Assembly: GCA_963854735.1 (NCBI GenBank)
Contig: OY978100.1
Span: 372,001-436,000 of the forward strand
DNA from: Marvania coccoides
Taxonomy: Eukaryota; Chlorophyta; Trebouxiophyceae; Chlorellales; Chlorellaceae
DNA: 64,000 nucleotides
Direction: 5' to 3'
Shown here piece after piece: positions 21,491-32,100 of the stretch. Both the position numbers and the translations under genes were made by a program. Each line of letters opens with the position of its first letter. Position 1 is the stretch's first letter. Under the pieces are notes generated by a model, which was not told the DNA's origin, searched no databases, and saw nothing but the letters and a program-made list of their open reading frames with translations.

Positions 21491-22949
21491 ATGCGGATCC
21501 GTACACCTCGGGGCAGCAGCAGCAGCGGCACCGCCACCACCACGCCACCTACTCCTACCACCGACTCCTCTTCCACCGACCCAAATCAACCTCCAATACA
21601 CCAGAAATCCCTGCCGCAGTGGCGCCAGAACCTGCTGGCCGTCCCCGAGCCATTGCGGTGCAAGACCCAGCGTGATTTGGCTCGCGCTGCCGAGCTCAGC
21701 GACTTCCTCATCCAGACCTTCAGCCCCACCTCTGAGGAGCCCCGCCCCCACAGAGCCGGTAACAGCCCGCAGGGCATTCGCTGCGTGCTGGCGGCACTTG
21801 AGTGCGAGGCGCTGAGCTTCCGGGGCCACTCCATACTAGACCTCGCTGGGTATCCTACACAATTTGAGATTTACAAGTCGACGGCGTTGCTTGCCCAGCA
21901 CTATGTTGATGGGCCCCAAATCCAGCGCGAAAGTGACCTCAGTAACGAGCTATTGAACGAGCAGACTTTTCTGTGCGCCGCATTCGAGCTGTGGAATGCA
22001 CTGGCCGTTTTTTGGTTGGAAGTCATGCCTCCCAGTGACGGCCTTAAGAAAGTGAGCTTAGCACTGAAGCACGCGTTGGCTATGATGGAGCGCATAAAGG
22101 ACTTCGATGAGAGCGCACTGATGGAGGAGCACGGCTCGCAGCTGACCAGAACACAAGTCGTGGCAATGATACAAGTTTTGGGCTTGCAGTATGCGTTTGC
22201 TGCTGGGCAGATGGACGCCGCAGCGTGGTTTGACTACTGTGAGACCTTGAGGCATGGGGACATCTGTTGGTACTCGATGGGGAGATTGAGTCATGTCCTT
22301 GACTACGCTAACAGAGGGTTAAACGCCCCTTGGGCAACGTTTCTTGACGGCTACGAACTTGCAGAAGCGGCGGGCCTGCGGTATATCAAGGCCGCACAAA
22401 CCACGCTCACCCCGCCCGACCCCTTTATCATCGCGTATCTTACCTTGGACTTCGCCGCTTGCACAATTTTATCAGCGCAAAGCGCCACGGTCGGCTTTGT
22501 GGAAGGTCTGCTGGAGAAGGCCAAGGCGGCGACGGAGCAGTGCAGACCCTGGATGGTGCCTCTTCTGAGAAGAGCGGCCATGCCGCTGCCGCAAACGGAG
22601 CAAATTGAGCGTTGCTTGGCTCGCACACGAGAAGCTGCGGCCTTGGGGGGAAAAGACTGGCGGAGCGCTATGGTGCTGTCCCCTACTGCCGCGGAGTGCA
22701 AAAGAGGCTGTGAACCGGCTCAGGAAACTCGGAAAGGAAGTGACGTGCGCTGCATGCGGGGCGCAAGGCCATGACATGAGTCTTTGTTTAGGGGTAAATT
22801 TTTTTTTTCTTTTTTTTTCTTTTAAATCCTTTTGGCTGCGTCCTCATTTTTTATTAATAGTAATGCAGTGCAAGGCGGTTCACTTCTGCGGGCGGGACTG
22901 CCAGTTGGCGAATTGGAAGGAGCACAAAAAGGCGTGCAACTTGCATTGA
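21491..22949 (+). CDS. MYND zinc-finger protein with a one-base frame break
   Basis: An open frame from 21491 runs to about 22700 with helical, repeat-like content (LAALECEALSFRGHSIL, LGLQYAFAAGQMDAAAWF and similar). The MYND finger follows in the next frame: exon end ...KEVTCAACGAQGHDMSLCLG at 22793, intron 22794-22868, then CKAVHFCGRDCQLANWKEHKKAC to 22949. All zinc ligands of the CxxC...CxxC...CxxxC...HxxxC pattern are there. The two frames meet at the four-A run 22700-22703 (gtgcaaaagagg); with three A, the protein would read straight through from TAAEC into KEAVNRL. So this is a sequencing error, a fresh null allele or, less likely, programmed frameshifting. MYND fingers bind Pro-rich partners; the rest is unrecognised. 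Start at 21491 is the first ATG of the frame. Confidence 0.75.
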
Positions 22950-23352
22950 CGGCAAAGGCAGCCGCAAAGGTGGCGGCAGAGGAGCAGCGCGAGGAGGAAG
23001 AGGATAGCATAGCTTGACCCACGTTTTGAGAATGGGCGAAATTTCAAGGTCATTAGCGATTAATTGCTTGTCTGAGCTTTGTTGTGGGTTCTGCAAAATG
23101 TCAAGGGCGTTAGCATCAATTACTTGTATCAGCTTTGTTATGGGCTCTACTATCTTTATTTTGCGGCGATAAATTTCCTCCCTAGCAATTAATTCATCAC
23201 TCGAGGAATCATAAGGGCACAAAGCAGTTTACGTAAAAACAAAACAAAACAAAGACCCCAAGGGGGGTGACTGAAGGAGCAATAAATTGCCCCTATGAAG
23301 ATAATTTATTTCGGCTTCCAGAAGTTTTTTTTTTTTTTTTTCGAATTGTTTT
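22950..23352. other. Convergent intergenic region
   Basis: About 400 bp between two gene ends. Contains two imperfect direct copies of about 60 bp around 23045-23150 (both include tta-cttgt-tgagctttgttgtggg/tatgggctct-like text) and a long T run at 23325-23340. No gene. Confidence 0.5.
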
Positions 23353-24868
23353 TCAAGACAGCAACGGCAGTCCCACTGCCTGACCGCTCTGCACGCTCCT
23401 AGCCACTGCTTCCGTGAACTCCATGTAATGAGCAGCAGTCTCGAAGTCTGTCAGCCTGATTTTCTCCAAGCCCCTGCACCAAACATCATTACAACATGCA
23501 TTAATCCTCCCAGATAACCCCTAAAATAAAACGCTCGCAATTACTGTCAACCACGTTATCTTGGCGCTTCCTCCATACCTGATGGCGTTGACAAACTCCT
23601 CCTCCACCCTCCAACCCCTGCCCCTGGGGCTCCCATTCACCGGCTTCAGCTCTCCGCCCTGATCCTTGAACGCCAACTCCAGCACCCCATTGTCGATGTC
23701 TAGGTGCAGCGTGCCCTTCTCCCCGTGCACCCAGAACTCGTGCTGCGGCCCAGGGCGCGCTCCACACACGGAGCTGAACTCCATGTGCGCCTGCGCACCG
23801 CAGGCCATTTCTGCGAGGATGTTGATGTGGTCGGGCACAGTGACGCCCACAGGGGCTGAAGTTTCGGGGTCCACGCGCAGCTTTACCACAGTTTTAGCCA
23901 TCGCTATGACCCTGGTGGCGGGACCCACCCAGCGCACCTGCAGGAGAAGGGAGCAAGGCAATGGTTTAATGAAAAATGGAAGAAAACATTACGAAACAAT
24001 TGACATGATACAACAAATGAAAGAAAGATTGCATTAAAAACGCACCAAACCCTCGTAAAGAATGCCCATAGACAGCACGTTGCAGCCCGACTTTGAGCGG
24101 GCTTGCCGCCAGCTCAGCGGGCTGCCTGGAGGGTCGGGGAACGTACCGGTGACACCCTTCACCGAAATGGCAGTCAGTGGTCCCAGGTCGCCCGAGCAGA
24201 TGATCCTTTGAATGGCGTTGTCGTACGAAAGCGTGTAGGGGGAGGGAACGATCTGGGCGATCAGGCTGGGGTGGCGGCGCGAGGCTGCCAGCATGGTGCC
24301 AGCTTCCTTGGCATCCATGGACTGCACGTAAGGAAGAGGAAGAGATCCGAATTCAATGTCACAGAAAATATGTTGCGAAAATGGAAAACTTGAGCATGAG
24401 TTGTTATGGTTTGTTTTTTATATTTATTTTCTCCGCCCCGAAAGCGTACCATGCGGGCCTCACAGAGGACGTGCTTGCCAGCTTCCAGGGCGGCGATGGT
24501 CAGCTGGGCGTGCATGTTGGGCCAAGTGCCGATCACTACCGCGTCTATTTCGGGGTCGTCGATGATTTTGCGCCAGTCGTCAGTGGCCACAGGGATTCCA
24601 AATTTTTCCGCCACGACTGCAGCGGAAGCCTCGCTGCGGTTGGCCACAGCCTTGACCTCCACCCCACCCTTGGACAGGAGCTCGGGCAAGTGACGGCGTC
24701 GGGTGTTGGCTGCCGATCGAAATGGGGAAGCAACAGCTTGTGATGGTTTGGGGCACAGCGGCACTGGAAAATTTCACGGGAAAATCGCGGGATTCTGGGG
24801 ATGGAATTGCGGCGCTTACCTCCCGCGCCAATCACGCCGACGATGATCTTCTGAGCTGGAGAAGACAT
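23353..24868 (-). CDS. Gfo/Idh/MocA-family oxidoreductase
   Basis: Exons 24868-24820, 24709-24450, 24321-24046, 23937-23579 and 23473-23353 close in phase to 354 residues. The N-terminal Rossmann domain starts [20 protein letters not shown] and continues VKAVANRS..., [32 protein letters not shown]. In the family that last motif is usually EKP(L/M/I); here it is EAR, a change at the conserved catalytic Lys position. The C-terminal domain includes [21 protein letters not shown] and the closing [15 protein letters not shown]. Such enzymes use NAD(P) to oxidise sugars, inositols or amino-sugar-like substrates; which one cannot be told here. It shares a 258 bp divergent promoter with the PF04008 kinase. 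Confidence 0.88.
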
Positions 24869-25126
24869 TGGGGGATAGGCGTTTTTACAATGCAGTTGCC
24901 TTTTAAATTTTGGTTGAAAGCGAAAGTCGAATTCTGGCTGCTGTGCCGTGCTAGGTAGCCGGAATTACCTGGTTTAATGAAAACTGATTTGAAATGCGAG
25001 TGTCGGGACGCCCAAGACGCATGCCCTGATTCCTGAGAGGCAATTTTTTTATGTATGACGTGGCAAACAAAAAAACGTTCTTTGCTCGCCAAATCGTTTA
25101 GCTATTCATATTTTAAGACAACCCAA

Positions 25127-26028
25127 ATGTTTGTTGCTAAAGCTACTTGGAGATCGACGTCGACGTCTCTTTTCGCAACTCGAATTCAAAAATTTGTGTC
25201 GCTGAAGAGTGCCCGTGCAATGGCGAGCCTCAATATCACGTCAGTGTCTTCTATAATATTCAATAATCCAGCCGGTGTATTGATTTGCAATTCCCTGAAA
25301 TATAATTCCCACTTTTTTAAATCCCAACAAACTCGGTTTTGCAGGACATACGAAATCGAAAATCCCAAAGAACATAACTTCGTGCTTGGCCACGCGCACT
25401 TCATTCAGACGGTCGACGACCTGGCCGAGATCTGTGCCAGGTATCATTTTCCCCCCTCCGCCCCTCGCCCTTGATGGGTGCTGGGTTTTTTGCTCTTAAT
25501 CCCTCAATACCCACCGCAAAATTTCCATTTGCATATTCTATTTGCAGACACGGCGTGCCCAAGTTTGGCGCCGCCTTTTGCGAGGCTTCAGAGGGCCACG
25601 ATCCAGACGTGCCAGGTCGCCGCGTTCGAACGGAAGGAAACGACCCAGAGCTGGTGGATCTAGCTGCCAAAAATGCCCTAGCCATTGGGTAAATTAAATT
25701 CATGTAAACCCCCGATTGTTGAATTTTCAAGTTCAAAGTAATGGTTGTTTCTCCTCCCGCTCAATGCTGCAGTGCTGGCCACTCCTTTTTAATCTTCATG
25801 GACGGGGCCTTCCCCATCGCTATTCTGCCCGCCATCAAGGCTTCTCCCACGGTGTGCCGTGTTTATTGCGCCACCGCCAATGCGACGACAGTGCTGCTGG
25901 CGGAGCAGGGCAAGGGGCGAAAAGGGATTGTGGGGGTGCTGGACGGCATGACCTCGGTGGCTATTGAAGATGAGAAGGACAAGGAGCAGCGGAAGGCGTT
26001 CCTGAAGATGATTGGGTATAAGCGATAG
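25127..26028 (+). CDS. PF04008 'adenosine-specific kinase' with organellar leader
   Basis: Exons 25127-25239, 25345-25440, 25548-25688 and 25773-26028 join in phase to 201 residues. From about residue 33 the protein matches the compact archaeal/bacterial family annotated as adenosine-specific kinase (formerly DUF355): [89 protein letters not shown] and RKAFLKMIGYKR at the end. The ~32 residues before (MFVAKATWRSTSTSLFATRIQKFVSLKSARA) have no acids and many Arg/Ser/Lys, a mitochondrial or plastid presequence. ATG 25220 would give the core only. The prokaryotic core with a eukaryotic leader and three introns points to an old, domesticated transfer. The true substrate of the family is poorly established. 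Confidence 0.88.
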
Positions 26029-26526
26029 GAAGGGGGTTTGTGCAAAATTTTGTTTATTTGATGCCAGAGGGAGTGAAATGAACAGAAGCTCAAGCTTCTG
26101 GATTTTATGGGCCAGATTAATTATAGGTCGATTGTTTATTTGCCTTCAAAAGGCCATTACGTCTCAACATTTGTGTGGTAGCCACTGCTGAGCAGTTTCA
26201 CCGCCGACCAGAAATTTTGAAATATGAACAAGTGCGCATCGCTGATAGAGGATACGGAAACTGCGGTCTCAGCAGCTCATCTTGGTAATGGCCATTAACC
26301 GCACATTGGTCTCTCCGATCGTGTACGTGGGGGGAAATCGCAGTCCCCTCTATAACCCTATACCTTAATGATACGCGTCCTCCAACTATAGTTTTAGTTC
26401 GGTGCTCTGAAACGAAGTGAATCACATTTTATTTTTATGTTCTTCTATTTTATACACCGAGCCACCCCATCTCCTCTTCATGAAATAACTTTTCAAAAAT
26501 CAAGAATACATGTCAATTTTTTTTAA
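26029..26526. other. Intergenic region
   Basis: About 500 bp upstream of the UGT gene, AT-rich. No gene-like ORF or named element. Confidence 0.4.
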
Positions 26527-28467
26527 ATGTTTTATTTATTCTTCGTCTTGCTGGTTTCGGCGCTGTCAACAGCCAATGCCAAGGTGCTGATAGCCACAAT
26601 GCCTGGAGGGACGAGCCACCTGCTTGAGGTGCTGCGAATCGCCGACAGCTTGGCAGCCGGTGGGCGCCCCGCCGGCGTTCTGATTGAAGATTGGGATCTC
26701 GAGTGGGCGCGCGCCAAACTGCCAAAAACGAATGCCAGTTACGTCACCGTGCAGCTCTATAGCAGCATGGCGCTGGGCAAGCAAAATTTCGATAAGCTGG
26801 TTGCTCGCAGCGATGAGTCCATTGAGGTTTGGATTTAGAGAGAGAAAAATGATAGGAATAATGATAATTGCATGTAGATGGAAAATATAATGTCATTTTA
26901 AATACGACTGTTCTCTGTGCCGGACAGGGGCTCAAGTACTTTGTGGCTCACCAGGAGGCGCAATGCCGTCAGCTGCTGAGTAGCGCCGGCGCCGTTCAGA
27001 AAATCAGGAACTTTGGGGCTGAGCTGATCGTTGCAGACATCACTTACCCGTGTTCCTCCATCCTGGCAGGTAGGTGCATGAAGGAATTGTTTTTAATAGC
27101 AAATCGCCGCATGTGAATATAAGAAATGTGTTTCTATCAATTTCCCCCTCCAGATCTCATTGGATTGCCGTACATCCTGTTCTCCCCATCCACCATTTAT
27201 GAGCCCCTCCACTCCAGCTTGCTGGGCTACGTGTCTCTGCCAGCCACCGTCCCTGCCCTAGCCAGCGGTCTAGGCAACCCCCAGGCAAGGCAAACCCCCC
27301 CAATGGTTTAGCCGAGTATATGCCGAACAGTAACAGCATTTTTTTCGAATTCCTGCTCAGCGATACATAAATAACCATTTTATCCCGTCGTTAATTATAT
27401 TTTAAACCCCCCTCCCCTCCCATTAATTGAACGCGACGCAGAATTTCTTTGAGCGCCTTGCGAATTGGGCCAACTACAAAGCGGCGGAGTGGGTAGTTCA
27501 GCCGCTGTTTGCGCAACTCAGGAAGAATATGGAGCGAGAATTTAGCGTGCCTGCCACTGCAGGCCCGCGTTTGTATCTAGTCAACGCTGATTTTGCCATC
27601 GAGTTTCCTCGACAGCTGCCCCCCGGCATCAAGTTTGTGGGCCCTCTTCTGGCAGCCCCCGCTGTGTCTCTGCATGGAGATTTGGAAAGTGTCGTCTCAG
27701 CTGTCGATGCTGATGGATCTGGCTTTATTTTTGTCAGTTTTGGCTCAGTTTTTGTTCCATCAGACCCTAGTGAATTGAGGACCCTGGCACAGGCGCTGTC
27801 CTCCTTGAACCGCACCGTCATCTGGCGCATCACCGAGGCCGAGCTCTCAGGCGGTCTCGCCCTCAAGGACCTCTCGCTGGGGCCGCTAGTTCACACCACG
27901 GCCTGGGCGCCGCAGCAGGACTTGCTAGGCTCGCCAAAACTGGCGGCGTTTGTGAGCCACGGCGGCACCAACAGCGTATACGAGGCGGCGTTCCACGGGG
28001 TGCCCATGGCCAATGTCCCGTTCATGACCGACCATCGAGACCACGCTAAGAAAGTGGAAGCACGGGGGTTTGGCCTCACAGTCCCTCGCTCCACGCTCAC
28101 CGCTGGGGACCCTGAGCCGCTGGTGACGGCCATTACGCGCGTCGTTTCGGAGCCCGCCTTCAAGGCGGCGGCGCAGTACGTGGGAGCGCAGCTGCGAGCC
28201 CACCCCAAGTCGGCGGCGGAGCGAGCGGCGGAGTGGGTTGAATGCGCCCTTGCGATGCCTGAAGGAAGCTCCATACCGCTGGCAGACCCGTCGAAACGGC
28301 TGCATTGGTTCCTCAGGGAATCTCATGACGTGCATGCTGTGTTGTGTGCGGTGGGCGTTGCCGCTGTGGCGCTGATGAGGGCGGCCGGGAAATTAATTTG
28401 GAAGCTGTGTGCAATTGGAGGAGAACAGACATTGCGGAGCTTTCAAATACGAAGTCACATTGATTGA
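26527..28467 (+). CDS. UDP-glycosyltransferase, membrane-anchored (animal UGT-like layout)
   Basis: Exons 26527-26826, 26928-27069, 27154-27284 and 27442-28467 give 532 residues. An N-terminal signal peptide (FYLFFVLLVSALSTANA) leads into the acceptor domain (KVLIATMPGGTSHLLEVLRIADSLAAGG). The C-terminal donor domain has FVSFGSVF and the UGT signature WAPQQDLLGSPKLAAFVSHGGTNSVYEAAFHGVPMANVPFMTDH, with the HGGTNS and (D)H/Q region that holds UDP-sugar. A single hydrophobic span near residues 490-510 (VLCAVGVAAVALM) and a Lys/Arg-containing tail follow. Signal peptide, lumenal enzyme and C-terminal anchor are the layout of ER UGTs of animals, not of the soluble plant enzymes. Acceptor unknown. 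The third intron begins GC (cag|gcaagg). Confidence 0.92.
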
Positions 28468-28470
28468 TTA

Positions 28471-28806
28471 CTAATGCAGCTGGTACTTTTGCCCAATGTA
28501 CGTGAACACGCGGTGCAGGCAGCGTAGTGCAGCGAGCACCCTCATCTCCTCCTCCAACCGGACAAACAGCTGCTCAAGGTCTTTCTCCGGATTGCGCATC
28601 CACACTACGAACAGCGCCGCCTCAAGCCCAGGGCAAGGCGTCGGGAGAAAGGTCCACTCGCGGAAGCCATCCACAGCCAGTAGTGGAAAGTTCGAGTCCC
28701 TCTGGGAGTTGAAGGTAGGGCCCTTCCCCGCCTCCAAAAAAACGTTGACGGCCCCCTTGTGTCCATTGGCTGGTTTAACACCGGCCAAATAGACAATTTC
28801 CTCCAT
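28471..28806 (-). CDS. Small hypothetical protein
   Basis: An open frame of 111 residues from ATG 28806, ending three bases after the UGT stop on the other strand. It has plausible protein composition (MEEIVYLAGVKPANGHKGAVN..., EKDLEQLFVRLEEEMRVLAALRC) and ends KYQLH. I do not recognise it. The open frame extends about ten codons upstream without ATG, so it may be the last exon of a longer gene, though I found no clear partner exon before TRS130. It could also be chance. Confidence 0.4.
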   Translation of the reverse strand: MEEIVYLAGVKPANGHKGAVNVFLEAGKGPTFNSQRDSNFPLLAVDGFREWTFLPTPCPGLEAALFVVWMRNPEKDLEQLFVRLEEEMRVLAALRCLHRVFTYIGQKYQLH

Positions 28807-29131
28807 GATACGAAAAATCCATTTCCTAGCAGCCAACTACAATAGCAGCATTATCTCCACGCTTGACACATGCTCCCTTGGTGACTCCGCACAGAAACGG
28901 TGACAAGGGCCATGCAGCAGAGCGGCAAGCCTTGGTCCTGGGAATGAAGCCAGGAGCCTGCCGCTGCACGGGGTGTTCCTCAAATTTCTCTGCCTTTTGC
29001 ATACGTGTGCTGAAAATTAAATTAAAAAAAACCCAATGCATCTGCATCCCGCCCAACCCGTATTTCACAGCCAGTTGATTTTTAACTACACAAAAAACTC
29101 GAAATTACCAACAACTGCATAAATATGGTAA
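28807..29131. other. Intergenic region
   Basis: 325 bp between the small ORF and the TRS130 stop, both on the minus strand. AT-rich near 29010-29130. No gene seen. Confidence 0.4.
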
Positions 29132-32100
29132 CTACGCACCGCCACTGCCAGCAGCCCCAACAACGATGTAGTTTGCGCTGCCGCTGCCCACCTCAAACAC
29201 CTCGTGGTAGGTCACGTCCGCTAACGCCAAGCTGGGCACCGCCAGCGTCCCCGCCACCAGCGGCATCCACGTGGCCTCTACTGTGGCCAATGCCCCATCA
29301 TGGGGGTCTATAGTCACCACCCCAGAGCGTTTACCAATGGGGCGCCACGCCTCTCCCTCCGCAACGATGTCAAAGTGAACGCGGGTGGGCTGCACGGCGG
29401 GTTGTCGCTGCTCGTCGGAATTTTCTTGGCCCGCAGATGAGGACTCTCCGCAGCGCTCCAGCCGCCAGCACAGCGACACCGGCTGCCCCGCAGTGGCGGT
29501 GAAGGGCCCCAGCAGTTGCGCTGCGATCCAGGCCCCCGGCTGCTCAGTTTCAAGGGAAGATAGCTCAAGGGTGCAGCGGTGGAAAAACCTGCAAGCCTGC
29601 AAAGGGCCATCTGCTGCTGCTGTGGCGTTGTCGCTGTCATCGCCGCCGTTCACCGCCTGCTGCACGCTCTGCAGCGCATCTGCGCCCGGCACGTGCAGCA
29701 GCGTTGCTCCAGTAGCAGCAGTGCCGTCAGCGTCACCTGCTGCCCCCACTGCACCGCGATTTGTATCCACAAGTACGCTGGTTCTGTGACCAGAATACGC
29801 AGCAGCAGCAGCAGCAGCGGCGGCGCTGCCGCCGACGCCTTCTACCGCGCCTGCGCCAGCTGCAGCAGCGTCCTTCATGGCCACAGAGTAGCACAGCTCC
29901 AAGGCGCTCGGCAGGCCCTTGGCCGCCTGCTGCAGCCGCAGCTGCGTCGTGGCGCGGTCGCTGCTGACGCTGCCTTCGTCCACGCGCAGCAGGTACGCTA
30001 AAGAGAGCGAGCCTTTGGGTGGGAGCCTCATCGGCAGGAGGCCTAGTTCCGAAGCCACGTCTTGCTCGAGTAAAAAGCCTGGCTGGGGGGTGAACGCCGC
30101 AGCGGAGAGGGTGACGGCATAGGGCATGGTCGAGGTGACCATGAACTGTGCCACGACGTCCCCGGAAGAAAGTTCCCGAGCGGTGGAACGTACCGCAAAC
30201 GGTGCATGTATTGGCACTGTCAGCACCTTAACGTAAGTGCGTCTGCACCCGCTGTGGTATTGCAAACTCAACGGCAGGTCCACCAACGCAGCCAGGCCCC
30301 CCTCTCCCGCGCCCTCCTGCGGCGAAAAGCTCGCTGGGGTAGAGCCAGGCGGAGACACACGCAGCGGCTCATTAGGGGCAGCCATTGCGGCAGCTTTCAC
30401 CCACCACCACGCCACGGCGCCTCGTTCGCCTACCGCGTGAGGTGGGAGGCACACCTCCTGGTGGGCTTCCTCCTCCCAGGCAGCCTCATGAGCCTCTGAC
30501 GCCGACACAACTGAATAAGACGCAATAGGCTCCCCATTCATGCTGCTTGTGGTGGAGGTGGTATTGCTTTCGCCCAGGGGGGTAACAACAGCAGCCGCGT
30601 GGTGCGGCACCACCGCAGGGACCGCCGTGTCCGCAGACTGAGCGCGCAGAGGAAGCTCCGCGCCCGTCAGCAGAGCATTCAGTTTCAGCGCTGAATTGGC
30701 GGCGTGGAGGGAGGCGGACGGCCAAGAAACGCACAGCGTGGCGTTTCCCAGGCGGTCTTTGCCCGGGGAGACGTGCAGGCCCAGCCATTGGCGCTGGCCA
30801 GCCACTAATCCACCCTCGCCAGCAGCGGTGGCAGCTGAAACCGTCATTCGAGGGGCTGCAGGCTCCACAGCCAGCACCACTGCCTCTTCTCGCACCTCTC
30901 CGCCTGCCGCAGGGAAGGAGGCGTCGAACGCCGGCCCTCCTCTGGGCGATATGCTGCCATTCCGAGGAGAGTCAAATGCAGCGGAGCGGGCGGCGGCGGC
31001 AGAAGAAGGCACTGCGAGCTTCGCTGGGAGTTGGCCAAAGGTAGCGGCGATGCGGGAGGGGCGGTAGAGCCCTCGCTTGAGGGGTGCCGCCGCAAACACC
31101 AGCAAGTTTGCGCCGGGCTGCAGCACAGCGGGACCTCGCAGCGGGCGCAGCACAACGTTGCGGATTTTCTTCCTTTCTTCTTTTCTGCTGCCGCCGGTTG
31201 AAGGCTGCACGACCGCTGCCAGCGCGCACTCCAGCTCCTCGGCGTCCTGCCACTCGCTGACGTAGCGGGGGCCCTCATCTGCCATGCTGTCAGAGCGGAA
31301 AAAAGCATTGCCCTGCTGGTGTATTGTGTTGTACTGCTGCTGGTCGGCGACGGCGGTGACGGGGGTTAGGCCCTGCGGCGTGTTTTGTGATCCTGGGCCG
31401 CCAATGGAGGCCCTTGCCACGCTCATCGCTGGGCTCTGCAGCGAGTTGCGGAAGGGGTTGGGGGAGGCAGGGCGCCACCGAGGAGAGGACAGCACTGCAA
31501 TGGTCATTAATAGGGACGAAAAGGAAGGGGAAGTCAGTCGGTTTATATTATAATAATATCAATTGTATAAAAAGAGCAGCAAAAGTTTATTAAAACAAAA
31601 CAAGCTCTGATTATGTTATCAAAGCCAAACAAATAGCTCACCGGTCATCTCTTGCATCCCCAGCAGCGAGAGCCTCACGTCCTGCAGCGCCACCGCAGAT
31701 GGCAGCAGATTCACTACTCGCAGAGCCACTGCTGCCACGTCCCCCACCGTGCAGTGCAAATACTCCTCATCCAAACCCTCCGCTCTACCCTCCGAGCCGC
31801 CTTTATTAGCGCCAGTGGGCACCAGCACCGGCCGGCCGGCTGCATCTGACGCTCGGTAGAACCGACTGTACCGCCCCTTCTCAGGCAATACAATCAACAG
31901 GCTAGAAAGGTCGAGGTCCTCGCGGTAGTACCCGCCCCTCCCCCGTGGGGAGGTGGCAGCCAAAGACAGCGAGGGGGGCGGAGCGGCAGCAGGCGGCAGG
32001 GCAGCAGCTCTCATCAGCAGAGAAACTGCTGCTGTCACCGAGGCGCTGGCTGTGGAGCCGTGCAGCGTGGTGATGGTGAGGGAAAGGAGGGCTGTGGCGG

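Noticed and set aside
28680..28700. Possible tRNA B box (gttcgagtccct)
   Set aside because: No A box at the right distance and no cloverleaf; it lies within a coding-like minus-strand frame.
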